Shown in pieces: positions 32,288-40,463 of a DNA stretch of 55,203 nt. Every line of letters begins with the position of its first letter. The stretch's first letter is position 1. The notes below the pieces were generated by a model, which was not told the DNA's origin, made no database searches, and saw only the letters and a program-made list of their open reading frames with translations. The translations under genes and the position numbers were made by a program. Source of the stretch: Ruminococcus sp. (GTDB lineage Bacteria > Bacillota > Clostridia > Oscillospirales > Ruminococcaceae); contig JAFZRF010000029.1 in the NCBI GenBank assembly GCA_017620025.1, positions 1 to 55,203 of the forward strand. Direction: 5' to 3'.

Positions 32288-32316
32288 ATTTTATCATACT
32301 CTGTGACAAAATGCAA
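32288..32316 (-). promoter_or_regulatory. Promoter of the TIR operon
   Basis: Minus strand TTGCAT (32316-32311), 17 nt, TAAAAT (32293-32288), about 40 nt upstream of the ATG at 32248. Confidence 0.55.
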
Positions 32317-32370
32317 GAGCCCGGAGCTTAATGGATGATCCCGACCGCTCCGGTACATTTTCACTCAATC

Positions 32371-32542
32371 TGGGATTCTAAAGGGGCTGCGCCCCTTTAG
32401 CGGAGTCCAGAGGCAGCGCCTCTGGTGGGGTGTGGGGCAACGCCCCGCATTTTCCGCAGGGCGCTTCGCAAGGGGTGAATTCCAAAACAGTCCGGGGGAC
32501 TGTTTTGGAAGAGGGGACGCCTTGCAAGTGAAGGCGTCCCCT
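32371..32542 (-). repeat. Multi-hairpin repeat, family A copy 2 (inverted)
   Basis: 172 bp, reverse orientation relative to copies 1, 3 and 4, with all five hairpin modules. The terminal module is CTAAAGGGGC/GCCCCTTTAG and the middle stem GGGGC/GCCCC. It fills most of the 32249-32599 gap upstream of the TIR operon. Confidence 0.9.
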
Positions 32543-32564
32543 GATTCAACTATGGTTTACTGAC

Positions 32565-32593
32565 AGAAACGGGCGGATGAGAACATCCGCCCG
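32565..32593 (-). terminator. Terminator of the ECF/anti-sigma operon
   Basis: CGGGCGGATG/CATCCGCCCG stem (32570-32579 with 32584-32593), AGAA loop, followed by TTTCTGTC on the minus strand. Confidence 0.75.
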
Positions 32594-32599
32594 CATATA

Positions 32600-35089
32600 T
32601 CAATTCAATTGTTCTGTCATAGTATCGATGACTGTAACTCCGTCCTGTTCATAGACATTTATTGCCTTAGGCTTATAGGTGCCGTTCTTTATTGACTCCA
32701 TATATGCCATGGCCTCCTGCGGATTTGTGACGCCTTGGTGTCCGTGCATTTCACTTTCATAGATATAGCCCAGCTTTCCGTTGTCTCCGATAGCTGAGAT
32801 CAGCTTTGTATCACGGAAATCATAGCCGACAGGAATCAATATCACGTTCTTTTCTGTTGAGACAGTCGTATCATCAGCTTCGGCGCCTTCCTCAACGGTA
32901 AACGGTATGATGTGCTGCTCACTTCGGGTCCGGCTGTCATTCTCATACACGTACTTTACTAACATGTAGTTACCGGGCTCAAGGTCGCCGAATATCCAGT
33001 ACCATGTAACATCAAGGCTGAGCCTGCTGCCCACGGGTATATCATACGTATCAGCCGGGAATATTATCTTGTCGCTTCCCGTCATCGCCTCCCAGCCGTC
33101 CTCGGTCTGCCGCTCTATCCAGTAATCGCCGCGGGTAATTACATCCGCTTCCGAGCCGCTGCTGTCACGGAATACCGTAAGCCTTGCACCCCTCGGCGTC
33201 ACATTGGTTATCGCCATAGAGACGCCGTATTTGTCGCTTTCCTCAGCGGGAACGATATCTGTTTCAGATGTATCTTCCGGAGCATATCTTATCTCAAACG
33301 GCAGATAATAATCCTTCTCGTCATAGATGCTCGGAGCTCTGTAGTCCGTTACCGTCTTTACGATCCTGTATTTTCCGGGCGTGAGCTCTCCGTAGCGGTT
33401 TTCCCAGTCCAGCGTCATTACAACAGGCTCGCCCTCAGTCGGGATGAATATGCTGTCATCGGAGAATATTGAACTGCCTTTCGATATAAGTATTTTCCAG
33501 CCGTCATCTGTCAGCTGCTCTATATGAAAGCCCATGCCTGTCTGGGGAGTACCCTTCAGGTTTCCGTCACTGCTGCGGGTTATCGTCAGCTCTGCTCTCT
33601 TCGGAGTCACCTTGTTCAGTTCCATGCCTATGCCCCAGTCGGTGTCGTTTTCGGCTGTTGTCTCATCGAGTTCAGCGGAAAGTCCCATTATAGCCCTGAG
33701 GTCGTTCATATCGTAGAAGTTGAAGGACTTTGCGCCGGAGTTGCTGTCGACCACACGCTGTATATAGATGTTGTCGCACTTGTAGAGCATACCGTACTCG
33801 AATCCGACGCTGCTGACGTCTCTGATGCGATCGGAGTTTTCGTTGTCACGCACAAAGAAAGCGTATTCTTTGCCGACGATCGGCACCTCGCCGCTCTCCA
33901 CTATCTCATGATAGTATATGTTGTCTATCTCTTCCTCGGTCATTGCCAGTCCGCTGCCGTACTTGCCGCCGGTCATATAAAGCTGATCGCCCATACGGTC
34001 ACGCAGGGAAACGAAACCGCCGGCCGTTTCTATATTAACAGTATCTCCGGGAGCATATCTTCCCGCCGTATCTCCGGTCACGGTCACTTTGATGCTCGTA
34101 AAGGGAGAGGCGTCGGAGGGTCCATCCTCCTGTACCCAAGCCGTTGCCCCGTAGGATACCTCCTCGACCTTTCCGGTTATAAGGTCATCCGCATGCTTGG
34201 CGTTTTCATTGATGTCATGGATATCGTATGCGTAGTCATACTGGGCATAGCTTTCTTTGATGTTCTTTCCCTTAAGCACGGACGGAACAGAAGCCTGCTC
34301 AAATATCGTCTCCGGCACCGGCTCGTTGTTCTTCCATACGCTCTCAGCGTTAAGGTCCTCCATCTTGCACCATATAAGATGTCCCTGCAGAGCGTCAGCA
34401 GGCTCTTTCGGATTAGCGAGACCTCTGACAAGAGCAGTTACATCCTCAGACACACTGTAATTCGTTATGCTGCCGTCTTTTTCGTAACTGACCGTTCCGC
34501 CGCAGAACGCAAGGCTGAATCTCTGACCGTTGTTGTCAACGTATACAAACGTCCTCTCGCCGTCAGGCATCTGCGAATCCTCCGGAAGCTCATCCCACCA
34601 GGAGGAGTTGAATGCCTCCGCAAGCTCCGGTGCGGTAGCGTCGCTGAACGTATCGTAAACATAGGGCGCATAGGCAGTTGACATAAAGCGCACCCTGCCG
34701 CCGGAGATATCCCCGAAAGGTGCGGCAGACGACTTTTCTTCATCTGACGTGTATGCCGTCCCATCTGTTGCGGCTGTCGGGTCGACTATGCTGCCGCCTC
34801 TGAAGCCCTTCAGCAGCACTCCGCCGGTACATACTCCGGCAATAAGGACAAATGCCGAAGCGATTGCAAGTGCGCTCCGCCATACAGGTCTGCGGTAGGT
34901 CTCAACTCCGGTAACAACATTTGCGTTGTCCGTTCTGGTGATACCGCCGCCGGCTGTGCGCTTCTCACACTTCTCGAACAGCCTGTCCCTGTCCTTTTCC
35001 GATACCGGGCAGGGCAGCGCAGACAGTCTTTTTATCGTTTCCTCATCGGCGTTCTCGAGCGCCCTGAGATCTATATCTTCCTTTTTCAT
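32600..35089 (-). CDS. Large membrane anti-sigma-like protein with Ig-like repeats
   Basis: 829 aa. A cytosolic N-terminus of ~90 residues (LRALENADEETIKRLSALPC, like Firmicute anti-sigma N-termini), one transmembrane segment (about 92-115, SALAIASAFVLIAGVCTGGV) and a ~700-residue extracellular part. The latter contains two homologous ~120-residue Ig-like units, about 485-605 (MELNKVTPKRAELTITRSSD) and 620-740 (MAITNVTPRGARLTVFRDSS), each ending in a strand after ELTPGKYRIVK / DLEPGNYMLVK. It lies 12 nt downstream of the ECF sigma gene, with AGGAGG. It probably holds the sigma factor at the membrane and releases it on an outside signal (inference). Confidence 0.75.
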   Translation of the reverse strand: MKKEDIDLRALENADEETIKRLSALPCPVSEKDRDRLFEKCEKRTAGGGITRTDNANVVTGVETYRRPVWRSALAIASAFVLIAGVCTGGVLLKGFRGGSIVDPTAATDGTAYTSDEEKSSAAPFGDISGGRVRFMSTAYAPYVYDTFSDATAPELAEAFNSSWWDELPEDSQMPDGERTFVYVDNNGQRFSLAFCGGTVSYEKDGSITNYSVSEDVTALVRGLANPKEPADALQGHLIWCKMEDLNAESVWKNNEPVPETIFEQASVPSVLKGKNIKESYAQYDYAYDIHDINENAKHADDLITGKVEEVSYGATAWVQEDGPSDASPFTSIKVTVTGDTAGRYAPGDTVNIETAGGFVSLRDRMGDQLYMTGGKYGSGLAMTEEEIDNIYYHEIVESGEVPIVGKEYAFFVRDNENSDRIRDVSSVGFEYGMLYKCDNIYIQRVVDSNSGAKSFNFYDMNDLRAIMGLSAELDETTAENDTDWGIGMELNKVTPKRAELTITRSSDGNLKGTPQTGMGFHIEQLTDDGWKILISKGSSIFSDDSIFIPTEGEPVVMTLDWENRYGELTPGKYRIVKTVTDYRAPSIYDEKDYYLPFEIRYAPEDTSETDIVPAEESDKYGVSMAITNVTPRGARLTVFRDSSGSEADVITRGDYWIERQTEDGWEAMTGSDKIIFPADTYDIPVGSRLSLDVTWYWIFGDLEPGNYMLVKYVYENDSRTRSEQHIIPFTVEEGAEADDTTVSTEKNVILIPVGYDFRDTKLISAIGDNGKLGYIYESEMHGHQGVTNPQEAMAYMESIKNGTYKPKAINVYEQDGVTVIDTMTEQLN

Positions 35090-35101
35090 GGATAGCCCTC
35101 C

Positions 35102-35674
35102 TTACAATGATATACCGGCTTTTTTCAGTATATCGCCAAGCTTCTTGACCGCTCTTCCGCTCCGCACACGGACATTCTCCGGAGTCAGCGAAACAGCTCC
35201 GGCGATCTCCTTTGCAGACCGGCCGTAATAGTATTTCATAAGGATTATGGTGGAATCGGGCTCGCCGAGCGCTGCGATGCTGTCAAGTATGATCCGCCTG
35301 AGCTCCTTGCCCTCCACCTCGTTCTCGGTATCGGCAGCGGGATCACTGACTTTGCAGGCTTCATCCTCGAGCGGCACTGTCTCCGCTCCGGCTGAGTTTT
35401 TCCTGTAGCGTGCGGACGCCATGCGCCTTGCAACCACGCCTATGAATCCGGAGATATCACCGTCCGGCGCCTTGCTGTAGTCGTAGCAGCGGTAGAACTC
35501 CGCAAACACATCGCAGACGCATTCCTCGATATCCTCACGGCTCGCACAGCTTCGCAGTCTGTTGAAGACTATGGTATATACATAGTTGAAGTATTCGTCA
35601 AATACCGCCCTGTGAGCCTCCCTTGAAGAGGCCTGCGACCTTCTGTGGTATTCCTCATTCGTCATTTTCCTCAC
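35102..35674 (-). CDS. ECF-type RNA polymerase sigma factor
   Basis: 190 aa, sigma-70 family with regions 2 and 4 only. Region 2 is about 22-90 (VFDEYFNYVYTIVFNRLRSC, EECVCDVFAEFYRCYDY). Region 4 is about 130-185 (LDSIAALGEPDSTIILMKYY, then SAKEIAGAVSLTPENVRVRS as the helix-turn-helix). The start is uncertain: GTG at 35674 or ATG at 35665 three codons later, both close to purine-rich sites. It is cotranscribed with the anti-sigma-like gene. Which promoters it reads cannot be told. Confidence 0.9.
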   Translation of the reverse strand: MRKMTNEEYHRRSQASSREAHRAVFDEYFNYVYTIVFNRLRSCASREDIEECVCDVFAEFYRCYDYSKAPDGDISGFIGVVARRMASARYRKNSAGAETVPLEDEACKVSDPAADTENEVEGKELRRIILDSIAALGEPDSTIILMKYYYGRSAKEIAGAVSLTPENVRVRSGRAVKKLGDILKKAGISL

Positions 35675-35816
35675 CGCCTTTGTTTAAGATGCTATCCGGT
35701 ACAGCTCCTGTTATATCTATTGTAACAGAGAATGAAAAACGTAACACATCTGCTGATTTTTTTATGTTTTCATTATATCATAAGGAAGAGCAGCTGGCAA
35801 ATGCTCCTTGCAATAC

Positions 35817-35845
35817 TTGACAACTTCCCTGTATAATGATATCAT
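35817..35845 (+). promoter_or_regulatory. Promoter of the 35889 gene
   Basis: TTGACA (35817-35822), 17 nt, TATCAT (35840-35845), about 40 nt upstream of the ATG. Confidence 0.65.
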
Positions 35846-35888
35846 TAAAAGGTATTACAGCGGTCAGTGACCGGTCACGGAGGAAAGT

Positions 35889-37622
35889 ATGAAAAACAGA
35901 ACAAAAGCGGTCCCGGGAGAAAAAGCACCCGAACGTTTACTGAGAACAGTCATAGCAGTTTTGATGATGTTCTTGATGGGCATACTTGTTATATACAGTC
36001 TTTTGCAGACTACGGATATGACGGTCACTGTATCTGACAGTCATGGATTCGGCTCATCTGAAATAAGGTATGAAAACTTTATATTCAACTGTGACAGCAT
36101 TATCATTAATCTTATATCTCTTGCAGCAGGCACCATGCTTTGCTTTATCGCAATACCGAGAATGAAGAAGCTGTCTTACGGAAAGAAACAACTTTTTCTT
36201 GTTCTGTGGATCATGGTCATAGGCTGTATATGGGTGCATTCGGCGCAGAGCAAGCCGTCATATGATTCACTTTATGTTTCTGAAGCAGGTTATAAGTTCG
36301 CACATGACAACTATGAAGTCCTGACTGTAAAAGAAGCATCATATTTCCAGTACTATCCCTATCAGCTCGGTATTTGCTTCCTGTATGAGATAATTTTCCG
36401 CATCTTCGGCCTTTTCAGCAATAAAGAAACTTATCTGCCGATCGAATACGTCAACGTAGCCATGCTCGCTGTATCAGAAATGCTTATTGCAGCCATAAAC
36501 CGACGGATATTCCGTGACCGCCGTGTTACCGACCTCACCTTTCTGCTGCTGATGTTCTGTGTACCTCCGATACTGATTTCAAACTTCACATACGGCATAA
36601 TCCCAGGCCTTATGTTTGCACTTATCGCAGTATACAGTCTTATACGCTATTTCGAGAGCAATGCTCTCCAATGGCTCCTTTTCACATTCCTGCCCGCTGC
36701 CGTTGCAGTCATGCTCAAGGCAAACTGCATCATCTTCGTTGTGGCTATAGCTGCGGTAGTCATCGCCAGAATGCCGGAACGTAAAAAATACCTCATGGAT
36801 ATCCTGCTGGTCATCACTGTTTTTGTAACTTCCCTGTTCATTCAGCACGGAGTATGCTTTATGTACTATGAGCGCGCAGGCATTCTTCCAAATGATTCTG
36901 TTCCGTTCAGTTCATACATAGCTATGGGGCTCAGCGATAATCCCGCCGGTCCCGGCTGGAACAATCAAAAATACACATTCATTCTCTTTATGGAAAACGG
37001 CAATAATGAAACAGAATCAAAAGCCGCTCTTTCCGAAATTATCCATAAACGTATAGGCTATTTCGCACGTCATCCCTATTACACAAGGAATTTCTTCACA
37101 AGAAAGTTCCTCTCTCAGTGGAACGATACAACATACGAAGGCATCTGGAACAGTCAGGTCCGGCCTACATATCGTGAACGTGGTGCTCTTGCCGAATGGG
37201 TATGCGGACCGGGTGAATACCCTATGAAGAGATATATGGACAAATATGCTCAGATCGTATTCGCAGCCGTGCTTGCAGGAGTTGTCTCCTCCTTCAGAAG
37301 GAAGCGTCTCCTTGAACTCTTCTTCCCGCTCGTCATACTCGGCGGAATGCTCTTCCATCTAATCAGCGAGGCCAAATCCCAGTATGCCTTACCTTATTTC
37401 ATAATGATGTCAGGATATGCCGCATTCGGTATGTGCTGCCTTTATGACTGCGCACGCAAAAAGCTCTCCGGAAGGCAATGGGCAGACAAGCTCTTCCTCT
37501 TCGGTACTCCCGCAGCTGAACCTGTACCGGAGCGTATAGCTGCCGCTCCCGCACCGCTGCCGGCTCCTGAAAAAGAAAAGAAGGAAAAGGTAAAGAAAGC
37601 TGAGACCAAAAAGAAAAAATAA
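35889..37622 (+). CDS. Multi-pass membrane glycosyltransferase-like protein
   Basis: 577 aa with about 11-12 transmembrane segments. After the first segment there is a short acidic extracellular stretch (SHGFGSSEIRYENF), as in polyprenyl-phosphate-sugar transferases of the GT39/GT83 (PMT/ArnT-like) fold. A large loop lies before the last segments (HKRIGYFARHPYYTRNFFTR KFLSQW region). The C-terminal tail is Ala/Pro then Lys-rich (KEKKEKVKKAETKKKK), probably cytosolic. Likely role: moving a sugar from a lipid carrier onto a wall polymer or protein; substrate unknown. GGAGG precedes the ATG. Single gene with its own promoter and terminator. Confidence 0.7.
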   Translation: MKNRTKAVPGEKAPERLLRTVIAVLMMFLMGILVIYSLLQTTDMTVTVSDSHGFGSSEIRYENFIFNCDSIIINLISLAAGTMLCFIAIPRMKKLSYGKKQLFLVLWIMVIGCIWVHSAQSKPSYDSLYVSEAGYKFAHDNYEVLTVKEASYFQYYPYQLGICFLYEIIFRIFGLFSNKETYLPIEYVNVAMLAVSEMLIAAINRRIFRDRRVTDLTFLLLMFCVPPILISNFTYGIIPGLMFALIAVYSLIRYFESNALQWLLFTFLPAAVAVMLKANCIIFVVAIAAVVIARMPERKKYLMDILLVITVFVTSLFIQHGVCFMYYERAGILPNDSVPFSSYIAMGLSDNPAGPGWNNQKYTFILFMENGNNETESKAALSEIIHKRIGYFARHPYYTRNFFTRKFLSQWNDTTYEGIWNSQVRPTYRERGALAEWVCGPGEYPMKRYMDKYAQIVFAAVLAGVVSSFRRKRLLELFFPLVILGGMLFHLISEAKSQYALPYFIMMSGYAAFGMCCLYDCARKKLSGRQWADKLFLFGTPAAEPVPERIAAAPAPLPAPEKEKKEKVKKAETKKKK

Positions 37623-37634
37623 CATCTGATCGTT

Positions 37635-37663
37635 GCGGGCGCACTGTGTGCGCCCGCTTTTAT
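37635..37663 (+). terminator. Terminator of the 35889 gene
   Basis: GCGGGCGCAC/GTGCGCCCGC stem (37635-37644 with 37648-37657), TGT loop, then TTTTATG. Confidence 0.85.
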
Positions 37664-37756
37664 GCGTTTTTATACTGTCAGGGATACCTTCGGCGGTCCT
37701 GATCTTTACATAACAATCCACCCCATCCTGCAACCACATACGTCACACGATAAGTT

Positions 37757-37865
37757 TTTAATGTTTGTCGTTAAATAATTATCGTGTATTTCGCACAGAT
37801 GAGACAGTATTCTTCTATGCCGTTTATATGCAAACATACAATATTTAATGTTTATCGTTAAATAA
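37757..37865. repeat. Two near-identical 22-bp repeats, candidate operators
   Basis: 37757-37778 and 37844-37865 differ at one base. Each has TTTAA...TTAAA inverted ends around TGTTTRTCG. The second ends 3 bp before the -35 of the promoter at 37869. The next genes encode a membrane protein and a small HTH regulator, so these are probable autoregulatory sites. The rest of the 37664-37989 gap holds no gene. Confidence 0.65.
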
Positions 37866-37868
37866 CTA

Positions 37869-37897
37869 TTGACTTTCGTAAAAAGCTGTGGTATTAT
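37869..37897 (+). promoter_or_regulatory. Promoter of the DUF2975-like/HTH operon
   Basis: TTGACT (37869-37874), 17 nt, TATTAT (37892-37897). Confidence 0.65.
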
Positions 37898-37989
37898 ATA
37901 ATCACCGGAAGGGAACATGAACGAAAAGCTCCCGGAGGTCAGATCTGAAAGAATAAAAACCTTATGAATAATATTAAAGGAGAATGGTT

Positions 37990-38673
37990 ATGAAAAACGC
38001 AAACATCAGAAAGATCAACACACTGGGAACAGTATCATACATCATTTCGATACTCGTTATCATCGTACTCATCGCCGGCATCGTCGGTACTGTCATCGCC
38101 GGATTCGCTGCTCTCGGCCTGTCAGACAATGCTCTCAACGTTAACGGCAAGGTCACAGCCGAGATCGACGTAGACGAGTCAAACCTCAACCCCCTCGGCA
38201 GATTCCTCGTTGAGTCAGGTCATGTTGAGATCGTAAATCTCGAGCCTGCCGATATCAAGATAAACAACTTCGGATTCAAGATGCACTGGAACGTAACAGA
38301 GGAAAAGACCGGCGAGAATACCAAGACATACATGGTTGACGGTGCTATGGACGAATTCAACGGCGCAACAGTAAAGTATGCCATCTGCACAGGCTGCTTC
38401 TTTACAGCTGCCGTACTCGCTCTGATCCTTGTAGCTGCCTTCTTCGGAAAGAACCTTTCCAGGAAGCTCTCAAAGTGCGAGTCCCCCTTCCATGAGGAAG
38501 TTATCAGAGCTATGAAGTACTTCGCATACTCCCTCATCCCCTTCGGCATCGCTTCACTCACAGCTAACGGAATAGGCATCATCGGCGTACTTGCAGTACT
38601 CGTTGTATTCCTCTTCGTATTCACATTCAGCTACGGTGCAGAGCTTCAGAAGGAAGCTGACGAGACACTCTGA
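37990..38673 (+). CDS. DUF2975-like membrane protein
   Basis: 227 aa with four likely transmembrane segments (about 14-38, 130-155, 170-190, 198-218) and an extracellular domain between the first two (about 45-125). This matches the DUF2975 pattern of proteins encoded next to a YozG-type regulator. The ATG at 37990 is 7 nt from AAAGGAG; an earlier ATG (37984) is too close. Such pairs are often linked to bacteriocin immunity or envelope sensing, but no function is established. It lies 11 nt upstream of the HTH gene. Confidence 0.7.
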   Translation: MKNANIRKINTLGTVSYIISILVIIVLIAGIVGTVIAGFAALGLSDNALNVNGKVTAEIDVDESNLNPLGRFLVESGHVEIVNLEPADIKINNFGFKMHWNVTEEKTGENTKTYMVDGAMDEFNGATVKYAICTGCFFTAAVLALILVAAFFGKNLSRKLSKCESPFHEEVIRAMKYFAYSLIPFGIASLTANGIGIIGVLAVLVVFLFVFTFSYGAELQKEADETL

Positions 38674-38684
38674 GGAGGTGCGCT

Positions 38685-38915
38685 ATGGCAATCATTCTAA
38701 GACTTGACCGTGTAATGGCGGACAGGAAAATAAGCCTCAACGAGCTCAGCGACAGGGTAGGCGTGAGCAACGTCAACCTCTCAAAGCTCAAGACAGGCAA
38801 GGTAAGCGCTATCCGCTTCTCAACGCTTGACGCTATATGCCATGCGCTGAAATGTCAGCCCGGCGATATCCTCGAATATGAGGATACCGGCGAGATGCCT
38901 GAGATACAGGAATAA
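38685..38915 (+). CDS. YozG-like small XRE-family regulator
   Basis: 76 aa, almost all one HTH domain: MAIILRLDRVMADRKISLNE, LSDRVGVSNVNLSKLKTGKV, then ATYPICAL-length core FSTLDAICHALKCQPGDILE. This is the compact type that partners DUF2975 proteins. GGAGG precedes the ATG. It probably binds the 22-bp repeats at 37757 and 37844 to control its own operon (inference). Confidence 0.85.
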   Translation: MAIILRLDRVMADRKISLNELSDRVGVSNVNLSKLKTGKVSAIRFSTLDAICHALKCQPGDILEYEDTGEMPEIQE

Positions 38916-38922
38916 CACAGAC

Positions 38923-38947
38923 TCCGCCCCCGTTCAACGGGGGCGGA
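38923..38947 (+). other. GC-rich intercistronic hairpin
   Basis: TCCGCCCCCG/CGGGGGCGGA (38923-38932 with 38938-38947) lies between the HTH stop and the Shine-Dalgarno of the next gene. No T tract, so more likely an RNA stability or partial attenuation element than a true terminator. Confidence 0.5.
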
Positions 38948-38968
38948 AAACTTCACGGAGGAACTAAA

Positions 38969-39360
38969 ATGAAAAAAGCACTTAAAATAACAGGAAAGAT
39001 ATTCTTAGGACTGCTGATACTGATAGCGGTATTCCTGATAGTCATGACGGTATACAATCAGATAATGCTGAAAAAAGAGGATAAGCTGCTGGAGAGCTAC
39101 CCCGGCGAGCGTGTCGAGGTCGACGGTCACAAGCTGAACGTTTACGTCGAGGGCGAGGGAGAGCAGACGCTGGTGTTCCTGCCGCCCTCTGCGGACACCT
39201 CTCCCGTGTTCACCTTCAAGCCGCTGTATACACAGCTGAGTGATGAATACAGATGTGCGGTGGTGGAGCGCTTCGGCTACGGCATGAGCGACGTCATCGA
39301 CGATGACCGTGACTTTGAGACTATACTCTAAAAGGACGGAGAGCCTCAATTGAAGAGAAT
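38969..39360 (+). pseudogene. N-terminal fragment of an alpha/beta hydrolase
   Basis: The first ~120 codons match the start of the intact paralogue at 41073: MKKALKITGKIFLGLLILIA membrane anchor, GHKLNVYVEGEGEQTLVF, VVERFGYGMSDV. A TAA at 39329-39331 ends the frame where the paralogue has an Arg codon. Weak similarity continues for about 27 bp past the stop (compare RQDREALEKAG). The catalytic serine and histidine are missing, so it cannot be an active hydrolase. The matching C-terminal half lies at 40464-41060, beyond a three-gene cassette. Confidence 0.75.
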
Positions 39361-39449
39361 ATCTCGTTGATAAAAATATCAATGTGTATGCCACTCAGAC
39401 TGCCGTATCTCAGCGTACTGAGCATCGTACACGATACGAGTGGAGATAA
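39354..39449 (+). pseudogene. Remnant 3' end of an unrecognised gene
   Basis: A 31-codon stop-free stretch (ending RTRYEWR, stop 39447-39449) without a start. Together with the terminator downstream (39541-39578) it looks like the tail of a gene that came in with the cassette. Origin not recognised; it may also be chance. Confidence 0.25.
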
Positions 39450-39540
39450 ACACAAAAAAGAGCTTGCTATTAGGACAGTAGCGGTATAGAAGTTTTCACG
39501 AAAACATTGTAAGCTGGATACAGCAGGCTACAAATTGTAA

Positions 39541-39578
39541 GGACAGACACTCTTTTGGAGAGTGTCTGTCCTTTTTTT
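39541..39578 (+). terminator. Strong terminator upstream of the cassette
   Basis: GGACAGACACTC/GAGTGTCTGTCC stem (39541-39552 with 39560-39571) followed by T7. It shields the cassette promoter from upstream readthrough. The 39361-39611 stretch otherwise holds only the remnant at 39354. Confidence 0.9.
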
Positions 39579-39611
39579 GAGAAAAAGTTTTTGAAAATAT
39601 GTAAAACGCAC

Positions 39612-39662
39612 TTGACATTTGATGTAAAGTGTGCTATACTATTATTGTAAAGTTAACTTTAC
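39612..39662 (+). promoter_or_regulatory. Cassette promoter with 16-bp palindromic operator
   Basis: TTGACA (39612-39617), 17 nt, TATACT (39635-39640). From 39647 to 39662 runs the perfect palindrome GTAAAGTTAACTTTAC, right at the transcription start, with a TGTAAAGT half-site inside the spacer. This is the expected layout for repression by the HTH protein encoded just downstream. Confidence 0.75.
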
Positions 39663-39684
39663 CTCGTTTGGGAGGTCGATAGAA

Positions 39685-39903
39685 TTGAAAAATAAGATCC
39701 AAGAGCTTCGCAAAGCAAGGAAAGTCACGCAGCAAGAACTTGCTGATGCACTGAGCGTGACTCGGCAGACTATTATCTCATTGGAAAATGGGAAATATAA
39801 TGCTTCACTTACTCTCGCTCACAAAGCAGCACAGTTTTTTGATATGACAATTGAGGAACTGTTCATTTTTGAGGGCGAGGAAAATCTGAAAGGAAAATCA
39901 TAA
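39685..39903 (+). CDS. Small XRE-family HTH regulator
   Basis: 72 aa, all HTH: KNKIQELRKARKVTQQELAD then SVTRQTIISLENGKYNASLT, the compact type used by many autoregulated Firmicute pairs. The start is TTG at 39685, 9 nt from GGGAGG; no ATG is available in frame at this position. Its stop overlaps the next start by one base (TAATG). It likely represses its own operon through the palindrome at 39647 (inference). Confidence 0.85.
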   Translation: MKNKIQELRKARKVTQQELADALSVTRQTIISLENGKYNASLTLAHKAAQFFDMTIEELFIFEGEENLKGKS

Positions 39904-40334
39904 TGGAGAAATTCAGAAAAAAGGTCGAAAAGCGTTTTAAGGTCGATACAACAGTTTGCCTGTGCAGTCTTGCATTGTATTTTGCACTATTATTTGTGAC
40001 AAAAGGAGCAAATGTCTTCGCACAGAGTATTTCAATGGGAGTTTTTATCGGAATGGAATTGGTTGCGGTATATAACCTTGCTGCAGCGTACACAGCTTTG
40101 CATAATGAAGAAAAGCTGAAAGAGATGTACATAAACGAAACCGATGAACGTAACATTGCCATTGGAAAAGAAACATCGCAAAAAGGTTCGACCATATCAA
40201 TGGTCGGTATAGCTATGGCTGCTATTACGGCGAGCTTTTTCGATGAAAAGATATGCATTACCTTGTGTGCGGCATTGCTTTTCAGTGCATTGGTAACGAT
40301 CGTCGTGAATTTGTATTATAAAAGAAAAATGTGA
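39903..40334 (+). CDS. DUF2178-like membrane protein
   Basis: 143 aa. Two pairs of transmembrane segments (about 17-35/40-60 and 95-115/118-138) flank a cytosolic loop with NETDERNIAIGKETSQKG, resembling the DERxxxI motif of DUF2178-like and SdpI-neighbour proteins. The partner of the HTH regulator. Role unknown; immunity to a peptide or antibiotic is one possibility. Confidence 0.7.
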   Translation: MEKFRKKVEKRFKVDTTVCLCSLALYFALLFVTKGANVFAQSISMGVFIGMELVAVYNLAAAYTALHNEEKLKEMYINETDERNIAIGKETSQKGSTISMVGIAMAAITASFFDEKICITLCAALLFSALVTIVVNLYYKRKM

Positions 40335-40346
40335 GGGTGAGAAAAT

Positions 40347-40445
40347 ATGACAGAGTTTTTTTTAGCTGCTTTTCCGTGGATAGGCATTGCTATCGCATTG
40401 GCAGTTTTCGGGAGTTTCGATGATAAAAACGAAAAGGATAATTAG
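40347..40445 (+). CDS. 32-aa small membrane protein
   Basis: MTEFFLAAFPWIGIAIALAV then FGSFDDKNEKDN. One hydrophobic helix plus a charged cytosolic tail. GAGGGTGAG lies 12-20 nt upstream. It is the third gene of the HTH/membrane cassette, 12 nt after the second. Its TAG stop is in frame with the hydrolase C-terminal fragment that follows. The regular composition argues for a real small protein. Confidence 0.6.
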   Translation: MTEFFLAAFPWIGIAIALAVFGSFDDKNEKDN

Positions 40446-40463
40446 TTTCTGTTATGCATAGTC

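Noticed and set aside
33524-34681. Long plus-strand frame of 385 codons opposite the anti-sigma-like gene
   Set aside because: Antisense shadow of a real gene with clear domains; no start signal and no family resemblance.
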